A DNA stretch of 51,559 nucleotides, taken from positions 1-51,559 of the forward strand of contig JAJDYR010000025.1 in the NCBI GenBank assembly GCA_022825065.1. Reading direction: 5' to 3'. The first letter of the stretch is position 1; each line of letters starts with the position of its first letter. This document shows positions 1 through 8,730 of this stretch, piece after piece. This DNA is from a bacterium (GTDB lineage Bacteria; UBA8248). A model generated the notes under the pieces. It was not told the origin of the DNA. It saw only the letters and a list, made by a program, of their open reading frames with translations, and searched no databases. The position numbers and the translations under genes are program-made.

Positions 1-106
1 CGTAGCTGCGGGCCAAGGTGACCGCGCGAGCGGCCTGTCCGTCGCGCTCCAGGGACGACACTGTGCGCTCCACGGCGCCGAGGAGGCGTTCGACATCCAA
101 GTCCAT
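1..106 (-). CDS. SRPBCC/AHSA1-like protein, N-terminal fragment
   Basis: The ATG at 106-104 opens a frame running off the left edge of the window, preceded by a good GGAGAAG ribosome binding site. The 35 visible residues begin MDLDVERLLGAVERTVSSLE and continue with RDGQAARAVTLARSY. From memory, this resembles the N-terminal lead of SRPBCC (AHSA1/START-like) proteins, best known from actinobacteria, in which a polar helix precedes the first strand of a hydrophobic ligand-binding fold. No catalytic feature is visible in the fragment. It is divergent from def, with a long gap between. The family call is tentative; the existence of a minus-strand gene is more secure. Confidence 0.5.
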   Translation of the reverse strand, partial: MDLDVERLLGAVERTVSSLERDGQAARAVTLARSY

Positions 107-876
107 GGCTTCTCCGTTTCGTCGAGCAGGCGATTATCCAAGTACATGCCACTGCGTACAGCGAATCAAGCCGCGTGGACGATGGCTCGGACCGTCCGAC
201 AACAGCAAGTCGGAAGCCCGCCCTATGGCGACACGCCTCGACGAGCACGAGCGCCGACAGATGGCCCGGTACTTCCTTCCCCGCAACTGTCACCCGCGGT
301 GCGGCGACCGTTGTGCGATCTGATGGCCGCTTCCCCTTTGCGCCAATGTATACGTTTCCCAGCACTTCGCGCCCGAGTCAACGAGTCCGGCGGCTGTCAT
401 GCCGCCCCGCATTGTCTTGTTACCTCGTGCTTCCTATACTGCCGCCTGGAAGCCGCGCGACGGTTCGGGACGTGTTCCCGCAAGTGCGCGGCGGGCGCTG
501 CCGCTCAAGCGCCGCTCGGGCTAAATGCCCGGCCTGCAACGGTTTACAGTGAGCGGTCGCTTGGTTGGCCAGGAAGCGGGTTGACGACGCCCTTCGGCGC
601 GTGGTTCTCACACCCCACGCACCTGCGATGCCCTTCCAGTCGGCGTCCAGCCGTGAGCCTTGGTAATACGCTTTAAATGGGTTTCCCCATCCTTGCGAGC
701 GAAAACGTTTAGCGGTTCAGCCCTGTTGCGCCAGACGCCCGCCCTGTCGCGAAATCCCTCCCTCATCGCTCGAATTAAGCCCAAGAATTTGATTCCGCGT
801 TTAGGATGGGTTACATGATGGAAAACCGGCACGGCGGTAGTGCCGGTTACGCGTCCGTTTCACCGGGGAACCTCTC
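107..876. other. 770 bp gap without a convincing protein gene
   Basis: Open frames here are short, lack ribosome binding sites and show no family resemblance. The stretch contains a promoter-like pair at 412-440, two perfect short hairpins at 494-513 and 517-531, and a 9 bp stem hairpin at 824-832/840-848 just before def. It could hold an untranslated RNA, but I could not match it to tmRNA, 6S, SRP RNA or RNase P RNA. Confidence 0.4.
412..440 (+). promoter_or_regulatory. Possible sigma-70 promoter
   Basis: TTGTCT at 412-417 and TATACT at 435-440 are separated by 17 bp. No gene starts within 400 bp downstream, but two perfect hairpins follow (494-513 and 517-531). It may drive an untranslated RNA or be chance. 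Confidence 0.3.
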
Positions 877-1386
877 ATGGCCGTTCTGGAAATCCTCAAG
901 TATCCGGCACCCGCCCTTCGCCGGAAATGCCTGCCCGTCGAGCGCGTCACGGAGCAGACGGCGGAACTCGCGCGAGCGATGCTCGCCACCATGCACGATG
1001 CGCCCGGCGTCGGCCTCGCCGCCCCCCAGGTGGGGGAGAACGTCCGGCTCATCGTGGTCGACGTCTCCGTCGGGAAAGACCCCAAGCAGGTCCATTTTCT
1101 CGTCAATCCCGAGATCGAAAGCGCCTCCGGCGAGCGAATCGTGGAGGAGGCCTGCCTCTCGCTGCCGGGCGTGAGCGAAAAAATCCGCCGCCGCGAGGCG
1201 GTGCGCGTGCGCGCGCTGAACCTGGACGGCGAGGAAGTGGTTCTCGACGCCCGCGAGGTTCTCGCCTTCGTCTTACAGCACGAGATCGATCATCTCGACG
1301 GAAAACTCATCCTCGATCACCTCAACAAGACGAAGCGCGACCTCGTGAAGCGCCGCCTCAAGAAACAGGCCAGGGCCGCCTCTTAG
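877..1386 (+). CDS. def: Peptide deformylase
   Basis: Cytoplasmic metalloenzyme that removes the formyl group from the initiator methionine of new proteins. The 169 aa chain is normal length. All three family motifs are present: GVGLAAPQVG (44-53), EACLSLPG (91-98, with metal ligand Cys93) and HEIDHLDG (135-142, His135 and His139 as ligands with catalytic Glu136). Motif 2 reads EACLS where EGCLS is usual, a tolerated change. The ATG follows GGGGAA. It sits 85 bp before fmt, the enzyme that adds the formyl group, an arrangement common across bacteria. Confidence 0.97.
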   Translation: MAVLEILKYPAPALRRKCLPVERVTEQTAELARAMLATMHDAPGVGLAAPQVGENVRLIVVDVSVGKDPKQVHFLVNPEIESASGERIVEEACLSLPGVSEKIRRREAVRVRALNLDGEEVVLDAREVLAFVLQHEIDHLDGKLILDHLNKTKRDLVKRRLKKQARAAS

Positions 1387-1471
1387 GAATCCCCGTTTCG
1401 CTCGTGCTATATTTTTTGCGTTGATCCGCGCGCGTTTTGTCGGGCGCGGCGGTTTTTACCGGGAGGAATCC

Positions 1472-2419
1472 ATGCGGGCTGTCTTTTTCGGCACATCCGA
1501 ATTCGCCGTGCCCACGCTTCGCGCGCTGACGGCCTCGCCCGTCGAGGTGGCGGCCGTCTTCACGCAGCCGGACAGGCCCGCGGGCAGGGGCCGCAGGCTC
1601 ACGCCGTCACCCGTCAAGGCCTGCGCGCTCGAGGCCGGCCTTCCCGTGCTTCAGCCCGAGCGAATCCGCTCGACCGACGTCGCGGAATTCCGGCCCGACT
1701 TAGGGATAGTGGCGGCCTACGGGCAGATTCTGGGCAGAAAACTCTTGAATGTTCCCCGGTTGGGGCTGTTGAACTTGCACCCCTCGCTTCTCCCGCGCTG
1801 GCGGGGCGCCGCGCCGATCCAACGCGCCCTTCTCGAGGGAGACGCCGAAACGGGGGTCTGCGTGATGCGGGTCGCGTCCGAACTCGACGCCGGCGCCGTG
1901 CTCGCGCGCCGCTCGCTGCCCATCGGGCCGAGGGACACCTCAGGCTCCCTGCACGACAAGCTGGCGGAGTTTGGAGCCGGGCAGATGGTGGCGACGCTTC
2001 TCGCGCTCGAAAAAGGCGAGGCCACGGAGGAGCCGCAGGACGAATCCCTGGTCACCTATGCGGAAAAACTCCAGAAAGATGAGGCGAAACTCGATTGGCG
2101 CCTGCCCGCGAGCCGTCTCGATAGACTGATCCGGGGACTCAATCCCTGGCCGGTGGCCGAGACTTCATGGCCGGAGATAGAGAACGGCCCGGTGCGGATA
2201 TGGCGGGCCTGGCCGGTTGCGGAAGGGTCCGGCGGAGCCCCCGGTGAGGTTCTGGGACTCGGTGAATCGCCCGAGGGCGCGGGAATCCGCGTGGCGACGG
2301 GCGAGGGTGAGTTGGTGATCCTCGAAATTCAGCCGCCGGGCAAGAAGAACATGGATGGGGGCGCATTCGCGAGGGGATATCCCTGCCGGCCCGGCCTCGT
2401 TCTCGGAGAGGGCGCGTGA
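1472..2419 (+). CDS. fmt: Methionyl-tRNA formyltransferase
   Basis: Transfers a formyl group from 10-formyltetrahydrofolate to initiator Met-tRNA. The ATG at 1472 is chosen because GGGAGGAATCC precedes it directly and the family's N-terminus (MRAVFFGTSEFAVP) begins there; an upstream in-frame start would add 17 unrelated residues. The chain is 315 aa. The catalytic triad is visible as Asn101 and His103 in NLHPSLLPRWRGAAPI and Asp139 in SELDAG. The C-terminal OB-fold tRNA-binding domain spans about 205-310. Its stop overlaps the GTG start of rsmB (GTGA), indicating translational coupling. Confidence 0.97.
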   Translation: MRAVFFGTSEFAVPTLRALTASPVEVAAVFTQPDRPAGRGRRLTPSPVKACALEAGLPVLQPERIRSTDVAEFRPDLGIVAAYGQILGRKLLNVPRLGLLNLHPSLLPRWRGAAPIQRALLEGDAETGVCVMRVASELDAGAVLARRSLPIGPRDTSGSLHDKLAEFGAGQMVATLLALEKGEATEEPQDESLVTYAEKLQKDEAKLDWRLPASRLDRLIRGLNPWPVAETSWPEIENGPVRIWRAWPVAEGSGGAPGEVLGLGESPEGAGIRVATGEGELVILEIQPPGKKNMDGGAFARGYPCRPGLVLGEGA

Positions 2420-3786
2420 GCCGGAATCTCGCGGTGCGCGGGAAAAGCGCGCGTTCCGCCGACCTCGTCCGCCGGGCGGCGCACGCCGCTCTCCTTTCTT
2501 TCGAGAAAACACCCGTTGCTGCAGACCTGCTGGTCGAGCGGTTTTCTTCGGTGGACTTCGACGCGCGCGACCGCGCGTTTCTGCGCGAGTTGGTCTATGG
2601 CGTCCTGAGGTGGCGGGGACGTCTCGATTTCGTTTTCGGCCATTTTCTGAACAAGCCGAACGTGGCCCCTCCCGTGCGCGAAGCGCTGCGATTGGGGACG
2701 TATCAACTTTTATTCATGGACCGTGTTCCCGCGCACAGCGCGGTGGACGGCGCGGTTTCCCTGCTGGGCCGCCGGAACCTGGGCTGGGCGAAGGGATTGG
2801 TGAACGCGGTTTTGCGCAAGGTAGGGGAGCATGAGGTATCTCCGCCCGAAAGCAGCGAAGATTACCTGACGCTTTGGGAGTCCCACCCGAGGTGGCTGGT
2901 GAGACGCTGGATGCGAGGGCTGGGGGAAGAGGAGGCGCTCAGGCGTTGCCGGGCGAACAACGAGGAGGCTCCCGTCGTCTTTCGCGTAAATACGCTGGCG
3001 TCGGACGCCCGGAGTCTGATGGCCGAACTTGAGAGCGAGAGCGTCGCCACGCGGCCCGGATGCGTAGATCCGGATTGTCTGGTATTTCTGCCGGATGAGA
3101 GCACGCCGGGTGCGCGCTTCAGCGATACGGCGGCCTGGCGAGAGGGTAAATTCATCGTCATGGATGAGAGTTCGAGCCTGGTCTCGCGTTTCGCAGGCGC
3201 CGCCCCTGGAGAGAGGGTTCTCGATGTCTGCGCGGCCCCCGGCGGGAAAACGGCTTGTCTCGTCTGGGCGGCGGGGGAGAAAGGGCGCGTCGTAGCGGGG
3301 GAAAGGTCGCTTCGGCGCCTCGCTCTTCTCGGGCGTAATTGTGCTAGGATTCGGGCGGACGTTCGGCTCTTGAAGATGGATGCGATGAAGCCGCCGTTTC
3401 ATGAAGCATTCGACCTCGTTCTCGTGGATGCGCCGTGCAGCGGGCTGGGGGTTTTCAGGCGGCATCCCGATGCGAGATGGCGGCTTGAGGAAGAAGATCT
3501 GAAGGCGCAGGCGCGTCGACAGACGGCGATTTTACGGGGTGCTGCCCGTGCGGTGCGCCGGGGCGGCAGACTGGTGTATTCGGTTTGTACGAACGAGCCC
3601 GAGGAAACCGGGGAAGTGGCGGCTTCGTTTCGAGAGCTCGGATTCGTACCCATACGCGATGGGGGCGCTCTCCCCGAAGGCGCGAAGAGGTATCTTGAGC
3701 CGGACGGCAGCTTGAGGATAACGCCGGGAGACGGGCTTGACGGCTTTTTCGCCATGAGTTGGCGCAAAGAGGGCGGAAATTGCTGA
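2416..3786 (+). CDS. rsmB: 16S rRNA m5C967 methyltransferase RsmB
   Basis: SAM-dependent rRNA cytosine-5 methyltransferase (Sun/Fmu family), 456 aa. An N-terminal NusB-like helical domain (about 15-145) binds RNA. The Rossmann methyltransferase domain carries the SAM motif VCAAPGGKT (271-279), motif IV DAPCSG (338-343, Cys341) and motif VI YSVCTNEPEE (388-397, catalytic Cys391). Motif VI has VCT in place of the usual TCS. The GTG start overlaps the fmt stop, and the 3' end overlaps the next gene's start by a few bases, so fmt-rsmB-PASTA-rpe reads as one operon. Confidence 0.95.
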   Translation: MSRNLAVRGKSARSADLVRRAAHAALLSFEKTPVAADLLVERFSSVDFDARDRAFLRELVYGVLRWRGRLDFVFGHFLNKPNVAPPVREALRLGTYQLLFMDRVPAHSAVDGAVSLLGRRNLGWAKGLVNAVLRKVGEHEVSPPESSEDYLTLWESHPRWLVRRWMRGLGEEEALRRCRANNEEAPVVFRVNTLASDARSLMAELESESVATRPGCVDPDCLVFLPDESTPGARFSDTAAWREGKFIVMDESSSLVSRFAGAAPGERVLDVCAAPGGKTACLVWAAGEKGRVVAGERSLRRLALLGRNCARIRADVRLLKMDAMKPPFHEAFDLVLVDAPCSGLGVFRRHPDARWRLEEEDLKAQARRQTAILRGAARAVRRGGRLVYSVCTNEPEETGEVAASFRELGFVPIRDGGALPEGAKRYLEPDGSLRITPGDGLDGFFAMSWRKEGGNC

Positions 3787-4718
3787 CAGGGATACTGAAG
3801 GGCATATTCTGGGTTGCGCTCCTGGTCGCGTTGGGCGGCGCCGGGGGTGCTGCGGGCCTTTACATCTTCAGGGGAGGAGAGGGCGTCTTTCTGCCCCGGG
3901 TTGTGGGCCTCGACGTGGTTCGCGCGCTGGAGATGCTGGGGGAGAAGGGAATACCCATGCAGGTCACCGGGCGCGCCTTCAGCGATGCCGTGTCCATGAA
4001 CCACGTCGTCAGCCAGAATCCTCCCGGTGGACGCCGCATACGCAAGGGAAGAAGCGTGTCGCTCGTTCTCAGCAAGGGTCGGCGGGACGTGGCTGTGCCT
4101 GCGGTGGTGGGCAAGAACCTGATCCGCGCCGAGAGCCTCATACGCCTGGAGGGTCTTCGCGTCCGGCTGGTGGAGCGATTGTATGATCCCGAACGCCCCA
4201 TCGACCAGGTTTTGAGCGTCTGGCCGAATGAGGGTGAAAACATCAGGCGGGGAGAGGGCGTGATTCTATTCGTCAGCCAGGGCCCCCGTGAGCGGGCCTA
4301 CGTCATGCCTTCGCTCATTGGAGAGCCCGTCAACAGCGCCCTCGACAAGGTTCGCGCGCTTGGCCTGACGGTCGGGCGCGTGCGCTACGTGGACCGCCCG
4401 GGATCGCTCAGGGCCTCCATCGTTTCGCAGATCCCGCCGCACGGGCGGCGTGTTCTGGCCGGCCATCGGGTGCACGTGGACGTGGCGCGCGGCGCGGACC
4501 AGATGGCGGGAAATTTCATCGTCCTGCGCTACCGCGTGCCGCACGGAAAACCCAGGCGGGCGCTTCGCGTGGAACTCGAATCGAACGGCGAGACGCGCGA
4601 GGAACTCTCCCGCGAAGTGAGCGCGGGCGAGGAGATTCACCTGCTCGTGCGGGTGAAGGGCGCGGCGAGAGCGCGTATATTCCTGGATGGTCTTCTGGTC
4701 GAAGAGCAAACGCATTAG
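3780..4718 (+). CDS. Membrane-anchored PASTA-repeat protein
   Basis: 312 aa with the TTG start at 3780, preceded by AGAGGGCGG; a second in-frame TTG at 3759 lacks a ribosome binding site. A single membrane segment (about 9-30) is followed by three PASTA domains (about 36-99, 103-168 and 171-237), each with the VPxVVGxxxxxA pattern and an NPP/xPP-G-xxxxxG ending. A C-terminal ~70 aa tail follows. PASTA domains bind peptidoglycan fragments in kinases and penicillin-binding proteins, but no kinase or transpeptidase domain is present. A stand-alone PASTA gene between rsmB and rpe recurs in deltaproteobacteria-like genomes. The exact role is unknown; an envelope sensor or scaffold is likely. Confidence 0.85.
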   Translation: MLTGILKGIFWVALLVALGGAGGAAGLYIFRGGEGVFLPRVVGLDVVRALEMLGEKGIPMQVTGRAFSDAVSMNHVVSQNPPGGRRIRKGRSVSLVLSKGRRDVAVPAVVGKNLIRAESLIRLEGLRVRLVERLYDPERPIDQVLSVWPNEGENIRRGEGVILFVSQGPRERAYVMPSLIGEPVNSALDKVRALGLTVGRVRYVDRPGSLRASIVSQIPPHGRRVLAGHRVHVDVARGADQMAGNFIVLRYRVPHGKPRRALRVELESNGETREELSREVSAGEEIHLLVRVKGAARARIFLDGLLVEEQTH

Positions 4719-5027
4719 GGAGTTGTTAAAAAAGCCTCGTCAGGGGCGGGCGGTACCGGGGGTTACGCGGCGATTCATCTTTCTGGGCCGCGTAGGTGGC
4801 CATAAAACCTCATCCTGAGTAGGCGCGAAAGCGCCGTATCGAAGGATGGGAGGCGCATCTCTCCGGTGGGCGCGAATTTCGCCCTTCGATACGCGGCTTC
4901 GCCGCTACTCAGGGTGAGGGGTGTCGGGGAACGGCGGAGCCTGCCCCGAGCGAAGTCGAGGGGCCACTACTCAGGATGAGAGAGATGTGAGGGTTTTTTA
5001 GGCAGCTTCATTAGGGAAGGAATCGAC
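4719..5027. repeat. Interspersed CCTCATCCTGAGTA-type repeat (copy A1)
   Basis: The gap before rpe starts with a GTTGTTAAAAAAGCC tag, then holds a palindromic element at about 4800-4975. It contains CCTCATCCTGAGTAGG, GTATCGAAGGATGGGA, CCCTTCGATACGCGG and CTACTCAGGGTGAGG. A near-identical copy lies at 6241-6425. The two arms (GTATCGAAGG and CCTTCGATAC; CCTGAGTAG and CTACTCAGG) can fold into one long hairpin. No ORF is apparent in it. Confidence 0.85.
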
Positions 5028-5705
5028 ATGCCCAAGCCGGATATGGCGCCCGGCGAAATCCGGGTTGCGCCCTCTCTGCTCTCGTGCGCTTTCGAGAGGA
5101 TGGGCGAAGAGATAGCGGCGGTGCGCGGAGCCGGGGCGGACTGGCTGCATTTCGACGTGATGGACGGTCATTTCGTGCCGAACATTTCCGTTGGGCCATT
5201 GGGCGTCGAGGCGGCCAGGCGAGCCGCGCCCGATGGGGTGCTCGACGTGCACCTGATGATTGCGGATCCGGATCGCTACATCGAAGCGTTCGCCGATGCG
5301 GGCGCGGACATCCTGACGGTTCACGTGGAGGCGCCGAGGCACATCCACCGAGCCTTGCAGCGCATTCGCGGGCTCGGCCTGGGCGTCGGGTTGACGCTGA
5401 ACCCCGGAACGCCGCTTTCGGCGGTGGAGGGCCTGCTCCCGGAGGTGGATATGGTCCTCGTCATGAGCGTCAATCCGGGATTCGGCGGCCAGAAATTCAT
5501 CCCGGCTTCGCTTGAGCGGATTCGCCGCCTGAGAGAGATGATCGAGGCGGGAGGGCTGTCGGCTCTGATAGAGGTCGACGGCGGCGTGACGCCTGAGAAT
5601 GCGGCAGAAATACGCGCGGCGGGCGCGGAAGTACTGGTGGCCGGTTCCGCCGTATTCGGGGCGAAAGACTATGCCGAGGCCATACGCGGCATCCGGGGCG
5701 GGTGA
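5028..5705 (+). CDS. rpe: Ribulose-phosphate 3-epimerase
   Basis: Interconverts ribulose 5-phosphate and xylulose 5-phosphate in the pentose phosphate pathway. The 225 aa TIM barrel shows the family's landmarks: PSLLSC (15-20), WLHFDVMDGHFVPN (39-52) with metal ligands His41 and Asp43, HLMI with His75, phosphate-gripping MSVNPGFGGQ (146-155) and VDGGV (183-187, Asp184). The ATG follows GGGAAGGAATCGAC. A repeat element separates it from the PASTA gene, so it may have its own promoter even though the upstream genes run in the same direction. Confidence 0.97.
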   Translation: MPKPDMAPGEIRVAPSLLSCAFERMGEEIAAVRGAGADWLHFDVMDGHFVPNISVGPLGVEAARRAAPDGVLDVHLMIADPDRYIEAFADAGADILTVHVEAPRHIHRALQRIRGLGLGVGLTLNPGTPLSAVEGLLPEVDMVLVMSVNPGFGGQKFIPASLERIRRLREMIEAGGLSALIEVDGGVTPENAAEIRAAGAEVLVAGSAVFGAKDYAEAIRGIRGG

Positions 5706-5726
5706 AAAGGCTTTTGGCAAAGGAGC

Positions 5727-5904
5727 AACCCCCCCTACCCCCCCTTGTCAGGGGGGTATAAAAAGGCGATGCGCCCCCGCCGGGCCGAGGGGATTTTGCT
5801 TTTCCTTGCTCCCTTGTCAGGGAGGTATGAAAAGGCTACGCCTGCCACCGGTAGAGGGTTTTTGTTTTTTCTTGCCCCCCTGACAAGGGGGGGTAGGGGG
5901 GGTT
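5727..5904. repeat. MITE-like element with C-rich terminal inverted repeats (copy B1)
   Basis: The left end reads AACCCCCCCTACCCCCC then CTTGTCAGGGGGGTA; the right end CCCCCCTGACAAGGGGGG then GTAGGGGGGGTT is its inverse. B1 is longer than the other copies because a partly duplicated internal segment with a third CCCTTGTCAGGGAGGTATGAAAA end is present. It has no coding capacity. Related copies lie at 39430, 46959, 50943 and 51439. Confidence 0.85.
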
Positions 5905-6240
5905 GGTTTTATTCCCTGAGGAAGGGGTCTTTTTCAACGGCCCCTTGAGGGTAGTTGCCGACCCATGAGTGAGGAAATCAACTCCCCCCTTGAGGGTCGG
6001 GCTTCCCGAGGGGAAAGCCCGACGAGGAAGCCGAGCGGTTTGTGCGAAGGCTGATGCGGTGGGGGGAGCTTTTTCTGTGGCATGTCCCCCCTCCGATTCG
6101 CTTGCGGGCTTACGCCCTTAGCTCATCGACTCCCCCTCAGGGGGGGAGTTGATATCTTCTCTCTCGTCGGTTGGCAATATGTTCTCGCCGGTGGCGCGCG
6201 GTATGGCGGATTACGCGGCGGTCCTCCTTTCTACTGTGCG

Positions 6241-6425
6241 GGTGGCCATAAAACCTCATCCTGAGTAGGCGCGTACGCGCCGTATCGAAGGATGGGAGGC
6301 GCATCTCTCCGGTGAGCGCGATTTCGCGCTTCGATACGCGGCTTCGCCGCTACTCAGGGTGACGGGTGTCGGGGAACGGCGGAGCCTGCCGAAGTCGAGG
6401 GGCCGCTACTCAGGGTGAGGCGCAG
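6241..6425. repeat. Interspersed CCTCATCCTGAGTA-type repeat (copy A2)
   Basis: Near-duplicate of the element at 4800-4975, including the flanking GGTGGCCATAAAACCTCAT and GGGAACGGCGGAGCCTGCC. The rest of 5905-6613 holds C-rich fragments and a TTTTTCAGCAGCCCC tag at about 6471; I see no gene in it. Confidence 0.85.
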
Positions 6426-6613
6426 CGGTGGGCTGCGCAGGACGGGGAGGAGGATTGCGCCGCATCGCACTTTTTCAGCAGCCCCGAGAGGGCTCCCCCA
6501 TCCACATGTGGTTGACACTCGCCGCATAAAATCCTTATAAGTTGGGTTTCCTCACCCGGCCTTGCGGGCGGAAAATCGAAAACATATTGAATATCAATCA
6601 GTTGGGGTGTTCG

Positions 6614-7948
6614 ATGTTTGACGGCTTGAAAGAGCGCCTGGGCGGGATCTTCAAGGATTTGAGAAGCCGGGGCGTTTTGGGAGAAAAAGAGGTCGATTCC
6701 GCGCTTCGCGAGATCCGCCTGGCGCTTCTCGAAGCCGACGTGAACTTCCGGGTCGCCAAGGATCTGGTGGCGAAAATCCGCGAGGATCTGGTCGGCGCCG
6801 AGCGCGTCGCGCACCTGGACCCCTCCCAGCAGGTCATCAAGGCGGTCCAGGGGCGTCTCACGGAACTCATGGGGGCGAAGAGCGCTCCGCTCGAGCGCGC
6901 CGCGAGCGGCGTCACCACCGTGATGCTCGTCGGTCTGCAGGGTTCGGGAAAAACGACGACGGCCGGCAAGATCGCCCTGAAGCTCAAAGGCAAGGGATTG
7001 CGCGTTCTTCTCGTGCCCGCGGACGTCGCGCGGCCGGCGGCCATCACCCAGCTTGAGAGGCTGGCCGAGCAGACGGGCGCCGAAGCGTTCGATTCGGAAG
7101 GGGTGCCGGATCCTGTGGAAATCGTCCGGCGGGCAGCGGAACGCGCCCGGCTCGAGCATTTCGATTACTGCATCGTGGACAGCGCGGGCAGGCTGCACGT
7201 CGATGACGCCTTGATGGACGAGTTGAAGCGGATGAAAGAGGCGGCGCGGCCTGATGAGGTGCTCCTGGTCGCGGACGCCATGACGGGCCAGGAAGCGGTG
7301 AACTTAGGGGCCGCGTTTTCCGAGCGAATCGGCATCACGGGCGTCGTGCTGACGAAGCTCGACGGCGACGCCAGGGGCGGCGGCGCCCTCTCACTGCGCT
7401 CGGTGACGGGCGTGCCCGTCAAGATGGCCGGTGTGGGCGAGAAGCTCGACGCGCTCGAGGAGTTTCACCCCGAGAGAATGGCCTCGCGCATCCTGGGCAT
7501 GGGGGACGTCATGTCCCTCATTGAGAAGGCCGAAGCCGCCATCTCCCCCGATGAGGCGCAATCCATGGTGGAATCCCTCGGCAAGGGGGCGTTCACCCTG
7601 GTGACGATGAAAGAGCAGATCCTCCAGATGCGGAAGATGGGCTCGATGGGCGATGTCCTGTCCATGATACCGGGGCTGGGAAACAGGATGCCCGACGTGG
7701 ATATCGACGAGACAGAACTCACGCGCACGGTGGCCATCATCGATTCGATGACGCCGGCCGAGCGCACGAAGCCCGAGATCATCAAGGGCAGCCGCAGAAA
7801 GCGCATCGCCGCCGGGAGCGGAACCCGGGTGCAGGACGTGAACCGGCTGCTCAAGCAATTCGCGCAGACACAGAAACTGATGAAGCAATTTTCAAAGGGC
7901 GGCAAGAAAAAACAGATGCAGAGAATGCGTCAGATGCTTAATTTCTAG
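6614..7948 (+). CDS. ffh: Signal recognition particle protein Ffh
   Basis: SRP54 GTPase, 444 aa, which binds 4.5S RNA and signal sequences and delivers ribosomes to FtsY at the membrane. The ATG at 6614 is preceded by GGGGTG, and MFDGLKERL is the typical family start. The N domain (1-95) is followed by the G domain with P-loop GLQGSGKTT (107-115), [12 protein letters not shown]3 DSAGR (189-193; most families have DTAGR) and [10 protein letters not shown] (247-256). The methionine-rich M domain ends with the RNA-binding RKRIAAGSG region. It begins the ffh-rpsP-rimM-trmD-rplS operon. Confidence 0.98.
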   Translation: MFDGLKERLGGIFKDLRSRGVLGEKEVDSALREIRLALLEADVNFRVAKDLVAKIREDLVGAERVAHLDPSQQVIKAVQGRLTELMGAKSAPLERAASGVTTVMLVGLQGSGKTTTAGKIALKLKGKGLRVLLVPADVARPAAITQLERLAEQTGAEAFDSEGVPDPVEIVRRAAERARLEHFDYCIVDSAGRLHVDDALMDELKRMKEAARPDEVLLVADAMTGQEAVNLGAAFSERIGITGVVLTKLDGDARGGGALSLRSVTGVPVKMAGVGEKLDALEEFHPERMASRILGMGDVMSLIEKAEAAISPDEAQSMVESLGKGAFTLVTMKEQILQMRKMGSMGDVLSMIPGLGNRMPDVDIDETELTRTVAIIDSMTPAERTKPEIIKGSRRKRIAAGSGTRVQDVNRLLKQFAQTQKLMKQFSKGGKKKQMQRMRQMLNF

Positions 7949-7959
7949 GGAGATATACT

Positions 7960-8205
7960 TTGGCCGTAAAAATCAGACTTGCCCGCGGGGGTATGAAAAA
8001 AGCGCCGCGCTATCGCGTCGTCGTCCAGGATGAGCGCATGCCGCGCGATGGTCGTTTCATCGAGAGCATCGGCCGCTACGACCCGTCGCAGGACCCCGCA
8101 TTCGTTCATATCGATCTCGAGAAGGCGAAGGCCTGGATGGAGAAGGGCGCCATCCCGACCCGGACGGTCAGAAACCTTCTCGACAGGGCGGGCATCAACG
8201 ATTAG
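7960..8205 (+). CDS. rpsP: 30S ribosomal protein S16
   Basis: 81 aa small-subunit protein with the family core [20 protein letters not shown] and [13 protein letters not shown]. It starts with TTG at 7960; AGGGAG, overlapping the ffh stop, is the ribosome binding site. Placement directly after ffh and before rimM is standard. The KH-domain gene often found between rpsP and rimM is absent here. Confidence 0.98.
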   Translation: MAVKIRLARGGMKKAPRYRVVVQDERMPRDGRFIESIGRYDPSQDPAFVHIDLEKAKAWMEKGAIPTRTVRNLLDRAGIND

Positions 8206-8214
8206 GAAAACCCC

Positions 8215-8721
8215 GTGAGCGGCAAGGTGGCCGTGGGCGTCGCGCTCAGGCCGCACGGCATCAAGGGAGCCGTTCGGGTGGAACCCTGGCTCGACGACGC
8301 GGGCGTCTACGGGCGAATCGAAGAAGTGTTCTCTCAAGATGAGCCCGTGCAGAGGTTCGAAGTGGCGGCCTGCCACCAGGGCGGCAAGGGAGCCGTCGTC
8401 TGGAAGTTCACGGGAATCGACACCCCCGAAGACGCCGAGGCGCTGCGGGGGACGATTTTTTTGGCGGACAGGAAATTCCTCGACGGCCCCGAGGAGGGGG
8501 TTCTCTATTTCGAGGATTTCGAGGGCTGCGAGATCATCGACGAGGAGGGAAGCCCCCTCGGGCGCGTAGTGGACATGTTCGGAGCCGGTGGAAACGACGT
8601 CATCGTCATCCGGGCGCCGGGAGGCGGGGAGTTGCTCGCGCCCGCAACGCGCGAGGTCGTGTTGAGGCGCGAGGGGGACTGCTGGGTTTTCCGTCTTCCG
8701 AAGTTCGACCACGAGGATTGA
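8215..8721 (+). CDS. rimM: Ribosome maturation factor RimM
   Basis: 168 aa. It binds S19 and assists 30S head assembly. The N-terminal RimM domain (GVALRPHGIKGAVRVEPW, about 6-23) is followed by a PRC-barrel (about 98-165; FEGCEIIDEEGSPLGRV onwards). It starts with GTG, 9 bp after the rpsP stop, with GGAAAA upstream. Neighbouring rpsP and trmD confirm the identity. Confidence 0.95.
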   Translation: MSGKVAVGVALRPHGIKGAVRVEPWLDDAGVYGRIEEVFSQDEPVQRFEVAACHQGGKGAVVWKFTGIDTPEDAEALRGTIFLADRKFLDGPEEGVLYFEDFEGCEIIDEEGSPLGRVVDMFGAGGNDVIVIRAPGGGELLAPATREVVLRREGDCWVFRLPKFDHED

Positions 8722-8730
8722 GGAGGTCTC

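Noticed and set aside
412..560. 6S RNA, tmRNA or RNase P RNA in the gap before def
   Set aside because: There are hairpins and a promoter-like site, but none of the conserved sequence blocks of these RNAs.
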